Of a stretch of DNA of 64,000 nucleotides, positions 36,133-48,978 are shown in pieces (position 1 is the stretch's first letter; each line of letters begins with the position of its first letter). A program made the position numbers and the translations under genes. Origin of the DNA: Apostichopus japonicus (lineage: Eukaryota > Echinodermata > Holothuroidea > Aspidochirotida > Stichopodidae); NCBI RefSeq assembly GCF_037975245.1, contig NC_092572.1:33515989-33579988 (forward strand), written 5' to 3'. The notes beneath the pieces were generated by a model. The model ran no database searches and was not told the origin of the DNA. It was given only the letters and a program-made list of their open reading frames with translations.

Positions 36133-38877
36133 CTAAACAAGAGGAAAAATGTAAGTAATGAATATGAATAAGATAATACAGAAACAAAGATGATGCAGTA
36201 TAGTTAAATGTTGTAAATATTCATTATATGCATCCATGTTAAAAGTGTTATTTCAGATAAATCGATTCATGTTACATTAAACTTTGCATGTTTTCAAATA
36301 TCTTGAAAATTGTTGTCCTGTTTATTATTATTAATTCTGTTTTTATTTTAGGACATCTAACGAGTTCGTCCTGCGAATATTTTAGTACTGAACATGATAT
36401 ACACATGAAGGCTAAATCCATGAAACCATGGTCACTAATGCTGTAGTCGCTTTGATTCCATGTTTGAAAGGACTGATTTGCGAAGGTTGGATCCTGTAGA
36501 AAAGTTCTACTGTTTGCTTGAAATATTAAAAATAAGTATATAAGTAACAAAATTGAATAGTTTACGTCAACAATAATTGACTCATAACTCAAGGATCTAA
36601 TCCTCTCCCAATCTATAACAGTGATTTCTGTGTAAAACAGGATTACTGTACAAGAATCAGTTCACTTATTTCCACACCCCATCCTCTTCCCTGCTGGTAA
36701 CCATCAAATGACCTATCCAGGGAATTTCCCCTTGATACCACGATGACTCAATCAATGCAACCCAATGTACTATCACACATTGGTGCGATGCAGGGAAATG
36801 TTCCGTCCTGTTTATAAGCTGATCCTGTCAAGCTGAGTAACCATTTTCAATTGAGCTACAGGGTTTAACATTCTCATCATTATGAAAGTTCGACAATTCC
36901 TTCAAACATTAATTTAATCGTTACAGAAACATATCCAGGTCACCCATCTCTCATTATGCGCTTTTGCAAAGAATTAAAAAATGTAGGAGACAAATCAAAC
37001 TGGACATTGACTCACGTGATTATGCATTACAAAGATCAATAGTTGGTGAAGGGTGCAACATTCTTAGGGTGTTAAAATGACCAGTATACTTCATTCTAAA
37101 GGTAACCTGAGTTTGATCCATAAATGTGGTTTATATATTCCCAGCTGGACCCACCCCTCTCCCTTCTTCCTCTAGAACTTTGAAACCAATTTGATTAAAC
37201 TTTGTTTAAAGGTTAAGTACAATGTTGGGTAGGCCGTGTCACTATCTGACGTTTATACTATTGTTCCTTTAATAAGGAAATTCCATGACGTCACCATTTT
37301 TGACATATAACGGGATCGTTATTTTAGTTGGTTCTCTTGACCATTCTAGATCGTGTTCTGCTCTTATGTTTTGTTATGGCGGAACTTGTGTTATTTGTTA
37401 GCAACATTTGTTTTCAGTGGAGGAATATTAACAGTTTAGGCGTTAATTTTATATGCACATTATAGTGCGCAAGACAGAGTCTTGTTTGCTAGTGTTACCT
37501 TGTTCACGAAAACTATATAATTTAATTAACGGTAAATCATTCAGATTTTAGGTCTATGGTGATTTATAAACTAGTCCCAATAACACAGGTTAGAAATGAA
37601 CAGGGGGCGGGGTGGGGGGGCGGACTCAGACCAGTGTTCAGTGGGTCTGAAGCCGTTGCCCTGTGAATGTTCCAACGGTCAAGTGCCCCCTTAATACCCA
37701 TGGCCAGTGGTCTAGTTGGACCCGGAGGCATAGTGCCTACGAAGTCTAAACAACTTCTGATATCATGTTGTTTTTTTAAGTATTTTGTATGGCGTCCCGG
37801 GACCCCAATGCGAAAATATACACAACTATGGTTGAAAATCACTGTTCCTCTCAAAATTATTCGCGATCATAATACACTGCCATCCCATTCCCACAGCATC
37901 CGGGCATCTGTGGTTACCATAGTACCAATGTCCGAGAACCTGTTAGTTTGCAGCTACAAGGCATATAGTAACATCCAAAATAAGAAATTGTGAGCCAGAT
38001 TACTTTTCTAAAAGTTTCTTTCTAGATTGTTAGTTTCTCTGTACAGTATCAGTATAGCGATTCTAAATTAAAAAACGAAGGCAATACGGACTTTCAAAGG
38101 GAAATATGGCAGCTGTATATGAAAATATTGTTACATTTGTTAGCGGTTTAAAGACGTTTAATATGCGTCCATGTTGGTGGTGGTGGGGGGGGGGGGATGA
38201 TATACATCTTCATCAAAGTTTGGATAATTTTTTTTAGATTTAAATACTTTAGTCGGATGAATCCTTCCTCCCTCGGCCTTCAAACAATTGAACTACAAAC
38301 CGCTATTTTTCTGCCTTTCAACAGAAATACTTCACCACGTCAACTCATCCATCTTCTGCATGGTGACTATACAACCAAATATTCGTTATTACCACTACGC
38401 CCAAACAATCCTAGCTGCACGTGTAAGCTAACTAAACATTAAAATGACCTCAGTCATTTAGATCATACATGCCATGAAAACAGCTCTTGTGTTAATTCTA
38501 GAAAAGGAAGACATAGTTCGATGCAAAAAAAAATAAGAACATTGTTTTACATATAATGAAACAAATTTAAATAAAAAGAAAGAAACAATAACCTTTTGAT
38601 TTGGTGCTTGCGGAAGGAAGATTATTTAGGCCGCATCTATACTTGTCAGTTAGAACAGTGCTATCATCATTGCGAGATATAAACTTGTAGCTGGCCTACC
38701 TAAATTCCCTGTTCCAATTCGATACACGAAAATTATAAATCTTTCCCCCTGATGAGACACAAAGTATAATACTCTTTTGTCTTATTTATTTGTTCAACAT
38801 TAATTAATACCTCTTTTTGTCTGTTATTAACATTATCGTTACTAATTAACAGGAACATGAATCTATGTCTCTCTTAC

Positions 38878-38913
38878 CTCTTCTCCTGGTAGATTGCCAC
38901 TTTCGTCACAGGC
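38878..38913 (-). CDS. 36-bp exon of the unrecognised minus-strand gene
   Basis: A short exon, ACDESGNLPGEE, between a strong acceptor (CTTCCTTTCAG) and a consensus donor GAG|GTAAGA. It is phase 0 at both ends and exactly 12 codons long, so skipping would keep the frame. It joins the exons at 48574-48513 and 36132-36074 without a phase conflict. Confidence 0.55.
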
Positions 38914-40982
38914 CTGAAAGGAAGAAAAATATAATATTCATGAGATTTTGAAAATGAATTTCAGGAAAATATAATATGGCAAAGCAAAAAATGTATAAGA
39001 TAGAATGATATATCTTCACAAATATCGCAGTAAACTATTCCTGGCAGGTAAACCATATCTGTATTGAACACACTAAAGTCAATGTAGGAGATAGACTCGT
39101 CACTGTAAGATGCACGGACTAAATAACAAGAATATAAACATTAGTTTTACAGGGAAGACATACTTAGTTTTAAACCCGTCATCAAACACCGAGTGACGTC
39201 ATCAAACACTGAGTGACGTCATCAAACACTGAGTGACGTCATAATGATGAACTTCTCACTGAGATGATCAGATGGATACCATGGACGAGAGGATGACGAG
39301 TAGGGTAAAAAGGGCAGTATTCAAAAATAGAACTCAGAACATCGTGGTTGGATCGACGTAATGGCCAAAATAAAGCAAAATATTGTTAAGCCCACAAAGC
39401 AGCATATTGGTTACCTCCCCCCCCCCCCACCCCGTCTTAGATGGAATATTTCTTTCGTGTTGTTGATCGTGTAGAGATATCCATGAAAGTTTTGGAAATG
39501 CAGTTGCTAAAATAAGAGACACAAAGGAGAATTAAATATAGTCTGGTAGAGATCTGTTAACAATGAAAAAATAATGAAATGTAATAAACCCTGCACAGAA
39601 GTTTACCCTCTGTGTTTGTTTATTGAAAGTTTTTACATGTGCAAATAATCAGTTTCGCAATAGTTGACTCTCTCTGTCCAACTTAGGCTGAGAAAATTTA
39701 GACCAGGAGGCGACGGCCTGTAAGTTATGAATGACTATAGTCTGTGTATTTAACCGATACGCCATGTGTGTCTTTTAGACTAGTATAGGCAGAAACCCGC
39801 ATGAGCTCGTCATTGCTTTGTCTCTATGTATTAGCTGGACTCAGACCTGGTTTGGGTTGCTCATATCTCTCTAGAACTCTGTTCAGACTCGAGACTACCA
39901 TATACTCAAACCAAGTGGTTGTCGGACTCGGCTTGGAATCAGGAATAATTTGACTCAACTACATCAGAGCGTTTATTATACTATAACATACAAACGTATT
40001 GAATTGTTCTGGTGGAAAGAGTACTAAAACAATAGGAACCATGTGAGGGTACAAGGCCAGGATGTTGCATTTGCTACTGTCAGCGCTTGAATATAATTAT
40101 TAATTTGCCGGGTGGTAATTGTTTAGAACTCAACCACATTACCAGTTACTTTGAACACCCCACCTCTTCTCCCAATCTGGCCCAGGCTCCTTCAATAACC
40201 TATTTTATATACACAGTATTTAGTTATTCAAAAGACGAAAGAAATAATGCAAATATTTTAAACCATTACTAGTTCAGATTCACCGTAGCCATTTTTTTTG
40301 TATCATAATGCTGCTGCTTATTAATAGTACTGTACATACAGAGGGTGGTACAAACGACGTTTCTTGAAAATGAAATAAAAACCTTAAATTTAACTCCTTT
40401 AAGTTGACCTATAATGTAGTCACCTCTACTTTAATTTTCAAAGTAAGTTAAAGTACATCTAATTGATGACATCTACCTTAAAAATACACTTGTTTCTTTG
40501 TTTCAAGTTAAAAACAGATCTGCCGTTTCACATGCTGAACCCACACATTCATATCAGTCACTTATATATACATTAACCCAAAAAATAATGAAAAATAATC
40601 AATATGGATCCCTCATTACAACTGAAACTATTAGAACCGATTAAATATACTGACTGTTGTATTATTGCGTACAGTGACGTCACAACGTAAACATTCTAGA
40701 GATGAAAAGTATGCATCGATATTTTCACCAATAAAACTTTTTTGACTGAGACGGTGTGAAAGAGAGACATTGCAAGCACGATAGATTCATTTGTTTTATA
40801 AGGATTTATCTGTCTGAATATTCTCTACTTTAATATTGAGAATTTTTATTGATTCACAAGGCAAGTACTTCTATAAGGAGAGCACATGTTAGGGGTCTGA
40901 ATGCAGAGAAAGAAGGACAAGAATAATTAGGAAATAGGACGAAGTGCTGGAGTACGAGCATGGCAGGGATATTTCATTTACT

Positions 40983-42103
40983 CTCATGTTATTTGTAACA
41001 TACCTCATGTTATTTGTACCATACCTCATGTTATTTGTACCAAACCTCATGTTATTTTTACCATACCTCATGTTATTTGTCCCATACCACATGTTATTTG
41101 TACCACACCTCATGTTATTTGTACCATACCCCATGCTATTTGTACCATACCTCATGCTTTTATTTGTACCATACCTCATGTTATTTGTACCATACCTCAT
41201 GCTTTTATTTGTAACATACCTCATGTTATTTGTAACATACCTCATGTTATTTGTAACATACCTCATGTTATTTTTACCATACCTCATGTTATTTTCCCCA
41301 TACCACATGTTATTTGTACCACACCTCATGTTATTTGTAACATACCTCATGTTATTTGTACCATACCCCATGTTATTTGTACCATACCTCATGTTATTTG
41401 TACCATACCTCATGTTATCTGTACCATACCCCATGCTATTTGTAACATATCTCATGTTATTTGTAACATACCTCATGTTATTTGTAACATACCTCATGTT
41501 ATTTTTACCATACCTCATGTTATTTGCCCCATACCACATGTTATTTGTACCACACCTCATGTTATTTGTACCATACCTCATGTTATTTGTACCATACCTC
41601 ATGTTATTTGTACCATACCTCATGTTATTTGTACCATACCTCATGTTATCTGTACCATACCCCATGCTATTTGTAACATATCTCATTTTATTTGTAACAT
41701 ACCTCATGTTATTTGTAACATACCTCATGTTATTTGTAACATACCTCATGTAATTTGTAACATACCTCATGTTATTTGTAACATACCTCATGTTATTTGC
41801 ACCATACCTCATGTTATTTGTTACATACCTCATGTTATTTGTACCACACCTCATGTTATGTGTAACATACCTCATGTTATTTGTACCATACCTCATGTTA
41901 TTTGTTACATACCTCATGTTATTTGCACCATACCTCATGTTATTTGTTACATACCTCATGTTATTTGTACCACACCTCATGTTATGTGTAACATACCTCA
42001 TGTTATTTGTACCATACCTCATGTTATTTGTTACATACCTCATGTTATTTGTAACATACCTCATGTTATGTGTACCATACCTCATGTTATTTGCACTATA
42101 CCT
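40983..42103. repeat. 21-bp minisatellite, about 53 copies, open on both strands
   Basis: The unit is ATTTGTACCATACC plus TCATGTT. Because it is 7 codons long and lacks stops, both strands stay open: LFVPYLM on + and NNMRYGT on -. The longest minus frame spans 40889-42136 (415 codons). Variants (GTAACAT, CACCATA, CCCCATACCACAT) recur in order, showing higher-order units: about 126 bp near 41780-42030, and blocks near 41060, 41270 and 41500. It lies in an intron of the unrecognised gene. The extreme repeat purity at DNA level and the lack of flanking exon signals favour a non-coding minisatellite. Confidence 0.95.
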
Positions 42104-44433
42104 AGTCACAAGGGTTTCTTGTATTGTACGATACAAATATCCTGGACAAATAACTCCTCGTCGTTGACAAATGAACGTTTTTTTAAAATAATTATCGTTA
42201 CTTCAGTATAGAAACCTAGCCACCCCCCCCCACCCCTCCATTAGAATATTTAAGGAAGTTGTTTGCATGTTTGATATGTTCATTTATTAATAACAAATCA
42301 AACCAGAGAAAGATTACGATAATTAGGCAATACATGGCATTTTATGACAGATTGTGTTTAAGTGGGTTCAAATTAACTGTATTGGAATAATGTCCTACAG
42401 TGCGCGGTGTGATTGCATTAATTACCACTTCATTAATGCGCACACATCTATCTAAACATTTACGATTATATAAGAGAGATTGAAAAGAAAACAAAGCTTA
42501 GGATCATGATAAAATATTGATGAAAACTTCGTAATATTCTCAAAGGGATTTTCTAACGTATATTGTGAGCCTGACAGGTAGTAGACATTTGACAACATGT
42601 AACACTGCGCCCATTTCAAGAGTGTCGGGGAAATGAAGATCACATCTTAGATTAACGCTCTGTCCTTCTGTGACTTATATAACATACTAATGTATCATAG
42701 CTCTCTAGTCTGTCAGTTTGAAACAAATGCATTAAAAAAATCAACTGAATATTTATGTCAATATCTTAAAGTTAGAATATCAACTAGTTGAGTCTCTATA
42801 GCTATTCATACTGTAGCACTTTCATACATGTAAACAAACATGTCTTAGTACGTAGCGACTGCAATGGAATACCTATAACAATATACTATATGACTATGTG
42901 CTATGTCTGTTATACCAGACCATCTGTAAATCAGCTTAGTCTGTATTTCAGACAAATCCCTCTTATGACATCGTCAAAAGTGATATGTCAGTGATAGCAT
43001 TACTTATACCATTTTGATCTCGAGGGATAATTGGATCATCGTTAACGGTGTATCAGAAAGATAAAATCAGATTATAAAATTCTCAAAATTATTATCTGTA
43101 ATATTTACAGATCTTCCGTCAACTAATTATTCCTTTAAGCGTCTTGATTGGACAATTCCTATTGTATTGAGTATACATGAACTATTCATATGGAACACGC
43201 ACTGCATCCATCACTTAAGGGTATTTTAGTTAAAGCCAATAGAAATTTATACCATCCTAATATCTTGTCAAAGAATGGAATAAAGCCATTCAGAATTATT
43301 TGCTTTGCTTTTCTGTTAAGTTTATTCAAACAGAATCACTTTTTTTCAGAAACACAAGTTTTCAAGTATTATTAACCTTTTCTTTCTTATCTTTACGTTC
43401 ATATTAATGCACATATTTTTGTATTTCTTAGTTTTGGTTCCCTTGTTTAAATATTTTATATTTATTCTGGTGATAACGGAAATGAAATGAACAATATATT
43501 CGGCTTTTCTAATAGATTCTGTGGTTAGATATTTTTTACGGAAGCTCTAAGTGTACATGTTATTTATACAACGATATTGCAATATTATACTAAGAATTAA
43601 TAAACACTAGGCGATTAGGATTAAAGCAACTTCAGCCCAAAGTCGTACATGTATAAGAAGGTGAAGCAACTTATGAAATATGTAATAGGTCTGATAAAAG
43701 TTCCGATGCTGGTTTCCCATTAGTTCAATCATCTCTCCAATTTATAATTATTCATGAAACAGATGAAAGCTTTTGAGCGCTATTTAATGACGATTAAGTT
43801 GATACTGTAAACGAAACCAGCTACATTAATGCTACATTCGTTAAGTTAGTCTTGTCATCCAACCATTGCTGTACACGGATCATCCAGCTTCTCCTAAGGA
43901 GAATCTACTGCACATTTAAGATCTTTTAACAAAAAGCAGAAGCAATATACACAGTATCTTGAAGAATAAAAAAAAAAAAAACAGATTCATGTGCATTATC
44001 TTCCGTTAAAAGAATGAGTATGACTTGAAAACATAATGTTACTTCGGTCCACCAGGGAAGATTAAAGTAAGTTTTGTAACAACAAATATCTATGGCACTA
44101 AATATTTGGGACACAAAATTATCTAAATCTGGTTAAAACACAAATAATTCTCTGATTAGGAGCAGTCACGTGATTGTTCTAGATATCTTAGTTAGTTGCA
44201 GGGTATCCAATAATTCTGCAAGTATTGCACGGTTTGGTCAAAGTTACAACCAATGACGTACTAGGCAGCTTTATTTAATGGAAGATCAACTTCTCCTAAC
44301 ACCAAGAGAAAACGAAAAATTGAACATAACCAGTGTAAACCGGGGAGCTATACAAAGACAAATATGCAAGAGCAGCCACAGTAAGTTACATGGTCGGCTA
44401 AATGGACTGTTTATACGACAACTGTATGTATGT
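42104..44433. other. intron of the unrecognised minus-strand gene
   Basis: AT-rich, with a C run near 42223. It lies between the exons at 38.9 and 48.5 kb. No further exon or repeat recognised. Confidence 0.35.
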
Positions 44434-44441
44434 GCTATGAT

Positions 44442-46859
44442 CAGGGACGTAGCTAAGGTCTGGTGATTGGAGGGTGTAGTGGCTGAAATTCAAAGTAGAT
44501 GCATGGGTTTTTAAGCCAGAAAATTCCGACTGCTGCCTTGCAAACCCACACCCACCCCCGGCTTATCGTTAACGATACGGTCAGTGTCAGTCAGACACCC
44601 CATCTTTCGCGACTGTACTTTTGTTCCGAACTTTTTTCGACATTTTTAGGAAGCATTTGAAAACTTATATTTTTAGGCTTGAGTATGGGCGTTAATCTAA
44701 TTCATTGTTTTATTCACATTACTGTGCCCAGTTTTTTGTGTACTTTAATATTTTATGTTCTTTATTGTGGTTTATAACCCTTGTCTTATTTCATTTTTTA
44801 CTTTCATTGCTGTTGTTATTACTTTTAGGTTTTCATACATTTGGTAATTTTACATTCCAGGTATTGGTTCTTTTGTGCAGTGCTCTTGGGTATGTTTTAT
44901 TTCATGATAACAGCACTTTAATATAAGGTATTTATATTTTTTTCATATTATGATTATACATTTGTACCACTGGCCCTCACTTCACAAACTTATTAATCAC
45001 TCTGGTTAAGCAAGTATAAGCAACTGAGCATAAGTTATTTGCTTGAAGGCTACATAGAATACTAACTACAAAAGCTATTTTCATGTAACAAAGGGGAAAA
45101 CTGTTTTTTTTTTCAACAAATTATATTCGACAAAATAGTGAATCACCAAAAAATAATGTGCTTTTTCCTAGCTCGCCCGCTTAATATATTTTTTTGAGAG
45201 GGGGGGGGGGGAGGGGGTGGGTCGGTCACTAATATGAACAATCTGTCTACCATCTTCGTCAAGGACCAATAGAGCGCGAAACAAGTTTAAAAGCATACTG
45301 TAAAAACATACAGTTTGCAGTGGTTGCGGTTCTCACGTAAGCCTATATATATATAAATTCGATATGGACAAATTCGGAGGCGATATACGCCAACCTGTAT
45401 TAACTAATAACCTGATAGTTAACTCTGCTCTAAGATGAATAGACAAAGTTCGCAGATAAAACAACTACAACCGTGACTAAACCTAGTAGTGTTTTCGTGG
45501 CATCCATACGCATTATAGCTGTAAAGGGCGCTAATATTCAATTTTCGTTAGTCTGACCCTGCCAATGGGAAACCGTAGCCGAGAAATATCCCTAGGGCGG
45601 GGAGGATGCAGATAAGGAACATACTAAGTATCGCCCACATGTTAAATATACCAAATTATTTACCCAATAATTTTTAAAGATAGTGCAACCTTGAAAAATG
45701 AAGGAAATCATCAAGAAGTTAAATTTTAGGCCAATTCCCGAATACCTTTTTACACTGCTCATTGATGTTAACCTCATGCTTTTTTTTAAAAAAAATTAAT
45801 GGTCATTACTTCTGAGGAAGATGATTGTCAACTCCTATAGGCCTACAATATTATGTGGCCCGATTCCGAGAAAAAAAATAACCACTGAGCTATTTCTATA
45901 AAATATTTTCTAGTCTAAATTCGGCCAAAATAGTCTTACACCTATCGTCTACATTAATTGTATACCATGGAGACAATATATATACTGAACTTACTTGAAG
46001 CTATCGAACTTTTCATATTTAGCAGTGTAATAATAAATATTTATAGGAAGCGTGTATCACGTACGATTGCTAGCTTAGCTTCATGACATGCTGTTCGTGA
46101 CGAATCATAGAAAAGATGAGAACGAACGTTGTTGTTGTCGTCGTTGTGCATACGATTCGTGACTCTCCATCGAGTGAGGTTAGGTAGGATATATGTATTT
46201 TATTACGCAGTGGCCAAGTGTAGGCTGGTAGCCTGGTAATAGACTATAGGCTACATTTAGCTAATTGCATCTGCCAAACTAAGTAGGCCCTACTGTTGCT
46301 ACGATTACAATCGAGTTAACGTAGCTGACGAGTATTCAAGATCAAATGAGCACTGACAAAATACCATGCAAGAACTCACAGTTTCTTAACATTTTTTTCG
46401 ACACTGAAATGGGGGGGGGGGGCAGTTGCTTCCACTGCTCCCCACGGATACGTCCCTGATATATACTGAATTTACTTGCAGCAAACGAACAGGGTCAACC
46501 CACCCAATAGCAAAATTAGTACATAAATAAACCGAATTGAAGCTGGCGAAGGTTTTTTTTTTTAGAGTATTCAAAATCATACGAAGTTTTGTATCGTGGA
46601 GTATAGGGATCGCGAGATCCAATTTCTCAAAGTGGCAAAGAAATTGTAGTAAATATGACAGATTTAAGGTCAATTTTGACAGAAATTTTTCAATTTTTAG
46701 GTCATTCACAATCACAGGAAGAAATGAATATAGGCCTAGGTAAATTCAGAGTGCGGCAGTCGAAAATTCCGACTGTCGCACTCCAATTTGTCATCGTCAG
46801 TTTTACCAAGTTGGCGGGGGAGGTGAGACACTCCACACCCCAATCTAGCGACGTCCCTG
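44442..46859. mobile_element. hAT transposon without transposase, intronic
   Basis: Termini CAGGGACGTAGCTA and TAGCGACGTCCCTG are inverted repeats with one mismatch. The TSD is a perfect 8-mer, GCTATGAT, at 44434-44441 and 46860-46867. The 2418-bp interior has no transposase frame. A degenerate direct repeat (ATATATACTGAA-TTACTTG-AGC) at about 45977 and 46457, the second right after GATACGTCCCTG, hints at an older event inside it. It lies in the intron between the exons at 48.5 and 38.9 kb. Confidence 0.85.
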
Positions 46860-46867
46860 GCTATGAT

Positions 46868-48149
46868 GAGCAACATGGTGCAACATGATTGACAACATTC
46901 TACGGTCTCATATTTAATGTACATCGAGACGGCGAAGTAAAAGCGGGATATGTTCAGTACATTCCTTAAAGCAGTTTAGGTGAACAAATTATTTGATTAA
47001 GATATTTGTTAATGTCATTCATTTCTACTACAGCTAAGTTTTGTTTCAGAAGAATAATACCAATGTTTCACGAGGATATAGTGGTATGTTGGAAATGTTT
47101 AGCAACGACGGTTATGTCAATTATGTTGTTTCAAAATCGTACAACCTATTAGTGTTCTACTAAATATTGAAATGATATGATCGGTTGTTAATTATCATAC
47201 CGATGCTCGTAAATTACTTACAAAATTTTATCTCAAAAATTATATTTTAGAGATATGTATTTCTGTTCACTTCCAGATTTTTAAAAGTTTGTCTCCACGT
47301 TTGGAATAAACGTGATACAAAAGTTAATGTGAGTTGTTCCTCTATTATTTGGCGCCCTCAACTCTCCACCCCATCCTAGACACTAATGATCAGGAATGAA
47401 TGAGGCTGGAATGTCCAAGTGTCGCAAGAACATATCTTTAACACTTTTAAGATAATTATTAAAATACAATTACCGGATGACAAATTAGGAATATTTAAAA
47501 CAGATTACCAGTTACCGACTATATCGTAGTTGGAGCAACTCCATGCACTCCACCCCCCCCCCCCTTCGGATCCTGACTGCTTCAAAATCGTCTAATGTAT
47601 GTATTTTTATGTCTATTCAATACACGCTGGAAATAATACGAATATTTGTCTTATATTCATAATTTATCAAATGATTGCATATGTTTTGGTTACCATGGTA
47701 TCCGCACAACAAAACAACGAAGCGGATTGAAGTATATGCATACTACTACAGAGTTTCTTTCTATTTCCTAATTTATTCTCATTTTACACGAATGCAATAA
47801 TCACCACCCCACCCCCCCCCAATCCCCTATTAAAGAAAAAAATGAAAAGAAATCGGAGTCCTTGAAATGTCAGTAATTGTCAACCAAATAGCTCCTCTTC
47901 CCTTCATATATACAAATAACCATCAGAAGAACATACACAGAGTTTATTACTTTCAAATAAATACCAGACCCGTCCTTTCATTATATCTAAGCCTGCTTAG
48001 ACCCACACACTTATGTCAGTCACATATACACTAATATTGATAAATAATAATTTAAGCAAGTGATCCTTCAAATCCCATAAAGCTTTCTAAGCAACACGTT
48101 TAATTTATTAGCAAGGTATAGTGCTATCATGGATATTTCTAGCTTCTGC
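46868..48149. other. intronic DNA
   Basis: AT-rich with C runs near 47551 and 47811. No exon or repeat recognised. Confidence 0.35.
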
Positions 48150-48270
48150 ACTTTGTGTTGTTTTTGCTACAATCTGCTGGTAGCAAACTTAACCGCAAAA
48201 GGGGAGATAAGGACCTTGAAAACATGATACTTTATTTTACCAAAATCACGCCAGGAAAGATGAGAGTTGG
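48150..48270 (+). repeat. dispersed repeat, copy B
   Basis: Matches 7158-7280 in the same orientation over about 120 bp with scattered differences. A poly-C run follows immediately. No termini defined. Confidence 0.6.
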
Positions 48271-48512
48271 CTCTCTACACCCCCCCCCCCACCCCATGGA
48301 AGTAGGAGCGGGAAGATGTCTGAAAGTTCTTTCTTTACAGCAAAACTTCTAATATTACCGGCAACACGTAAACTGCACAGATAATGTACCACTATATTGA
48401 TTTATTTACATTTATTGGGGAGTGAAAACAGAGCTAGGGCAGCATAACGCAAACAAGCTGACCAGACTTGCATTATGAGAAATAGCTGTAAGAAAGGTGA
48501 ACAATCTCTTAC

Positions 48513-48574
48513 CTGCCATTGACCGGTTTGTAGATTCAGACGACGATACTGGTCAGAGTCGATAACATTCCAAA
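48513..48574 (-). CDS. exon of the unrecognised minus-strand gene
   Basis: Acceptor TTTTTCATCAG (ends 48575) and donor CAG|GTAAGA. The exon is 62 bp: two bases complete a Val codon from the previous exon, then NVIDSDQYRRLNLQTGQWQ follows to a phase-0 end. Only this frame is open, and it is the one both neighbours require. Family unknown. Confidence 0.6.
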
Positions 48575-48733
48575 CTGATGAAAAACGTAAAAGAGAGATA
48601 TGTAAATGATAAGTGCATACTTAATCTTTATTGGTCTCGAATGAAATCATTAATATATTCACCGAATTTATGTTGGTTCTCGATGATAACTTCATATCAG
48701 CGGAGTAATCAATTTGGTTGATTCCTTAATTTT

Positions 48734-48978
48734 GATCTTATCAGTTTACTACCATTATCATTTCAGTACAGTGTAGCTGATCAGTTTATAATCATGATAT
48801 CTCAGTAAGCTTACCGATCAGTTTACTATTATTATCATCTCGGTAGTGTAGCTGATCAGTATACATCATGATATCTCAGTAAGCTTACCGATCAGTTTAC
48901 TATCATTATCATCTCGGTAGTGTAGCTGATCAGTTTACATCATGATATCTCAGTAAGATTACCGATCAGTTTACGATC
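48734..48978 (+). repeat. ~78-bp tandem repeat, about 3 copies
   Basis: Units carry GATCAGTTTAC, ATTATCATCTCGGTAGTGTA, CATGATATCTCAGTAAG and CTTACCGATC. It begins about 160 bp upstream (in gene sense) of the 48.5-kb exon. Confidence 0.9.

Noticed and set aside
36272-36592. Minus-strand frame as an additional exon of the unrecognised gene
   Set aside because: An acceptor-like TTTTCTACAG precedes a decent peptide, but no donor gives the phase needed to join the exon at 36132.
40889-42136. Long open frames on both strands as protein genes
   Set aside because: They are a consequence of a stop-free 21-bp unit. Both strands are equally open and no flanking splice or start signals support translation.
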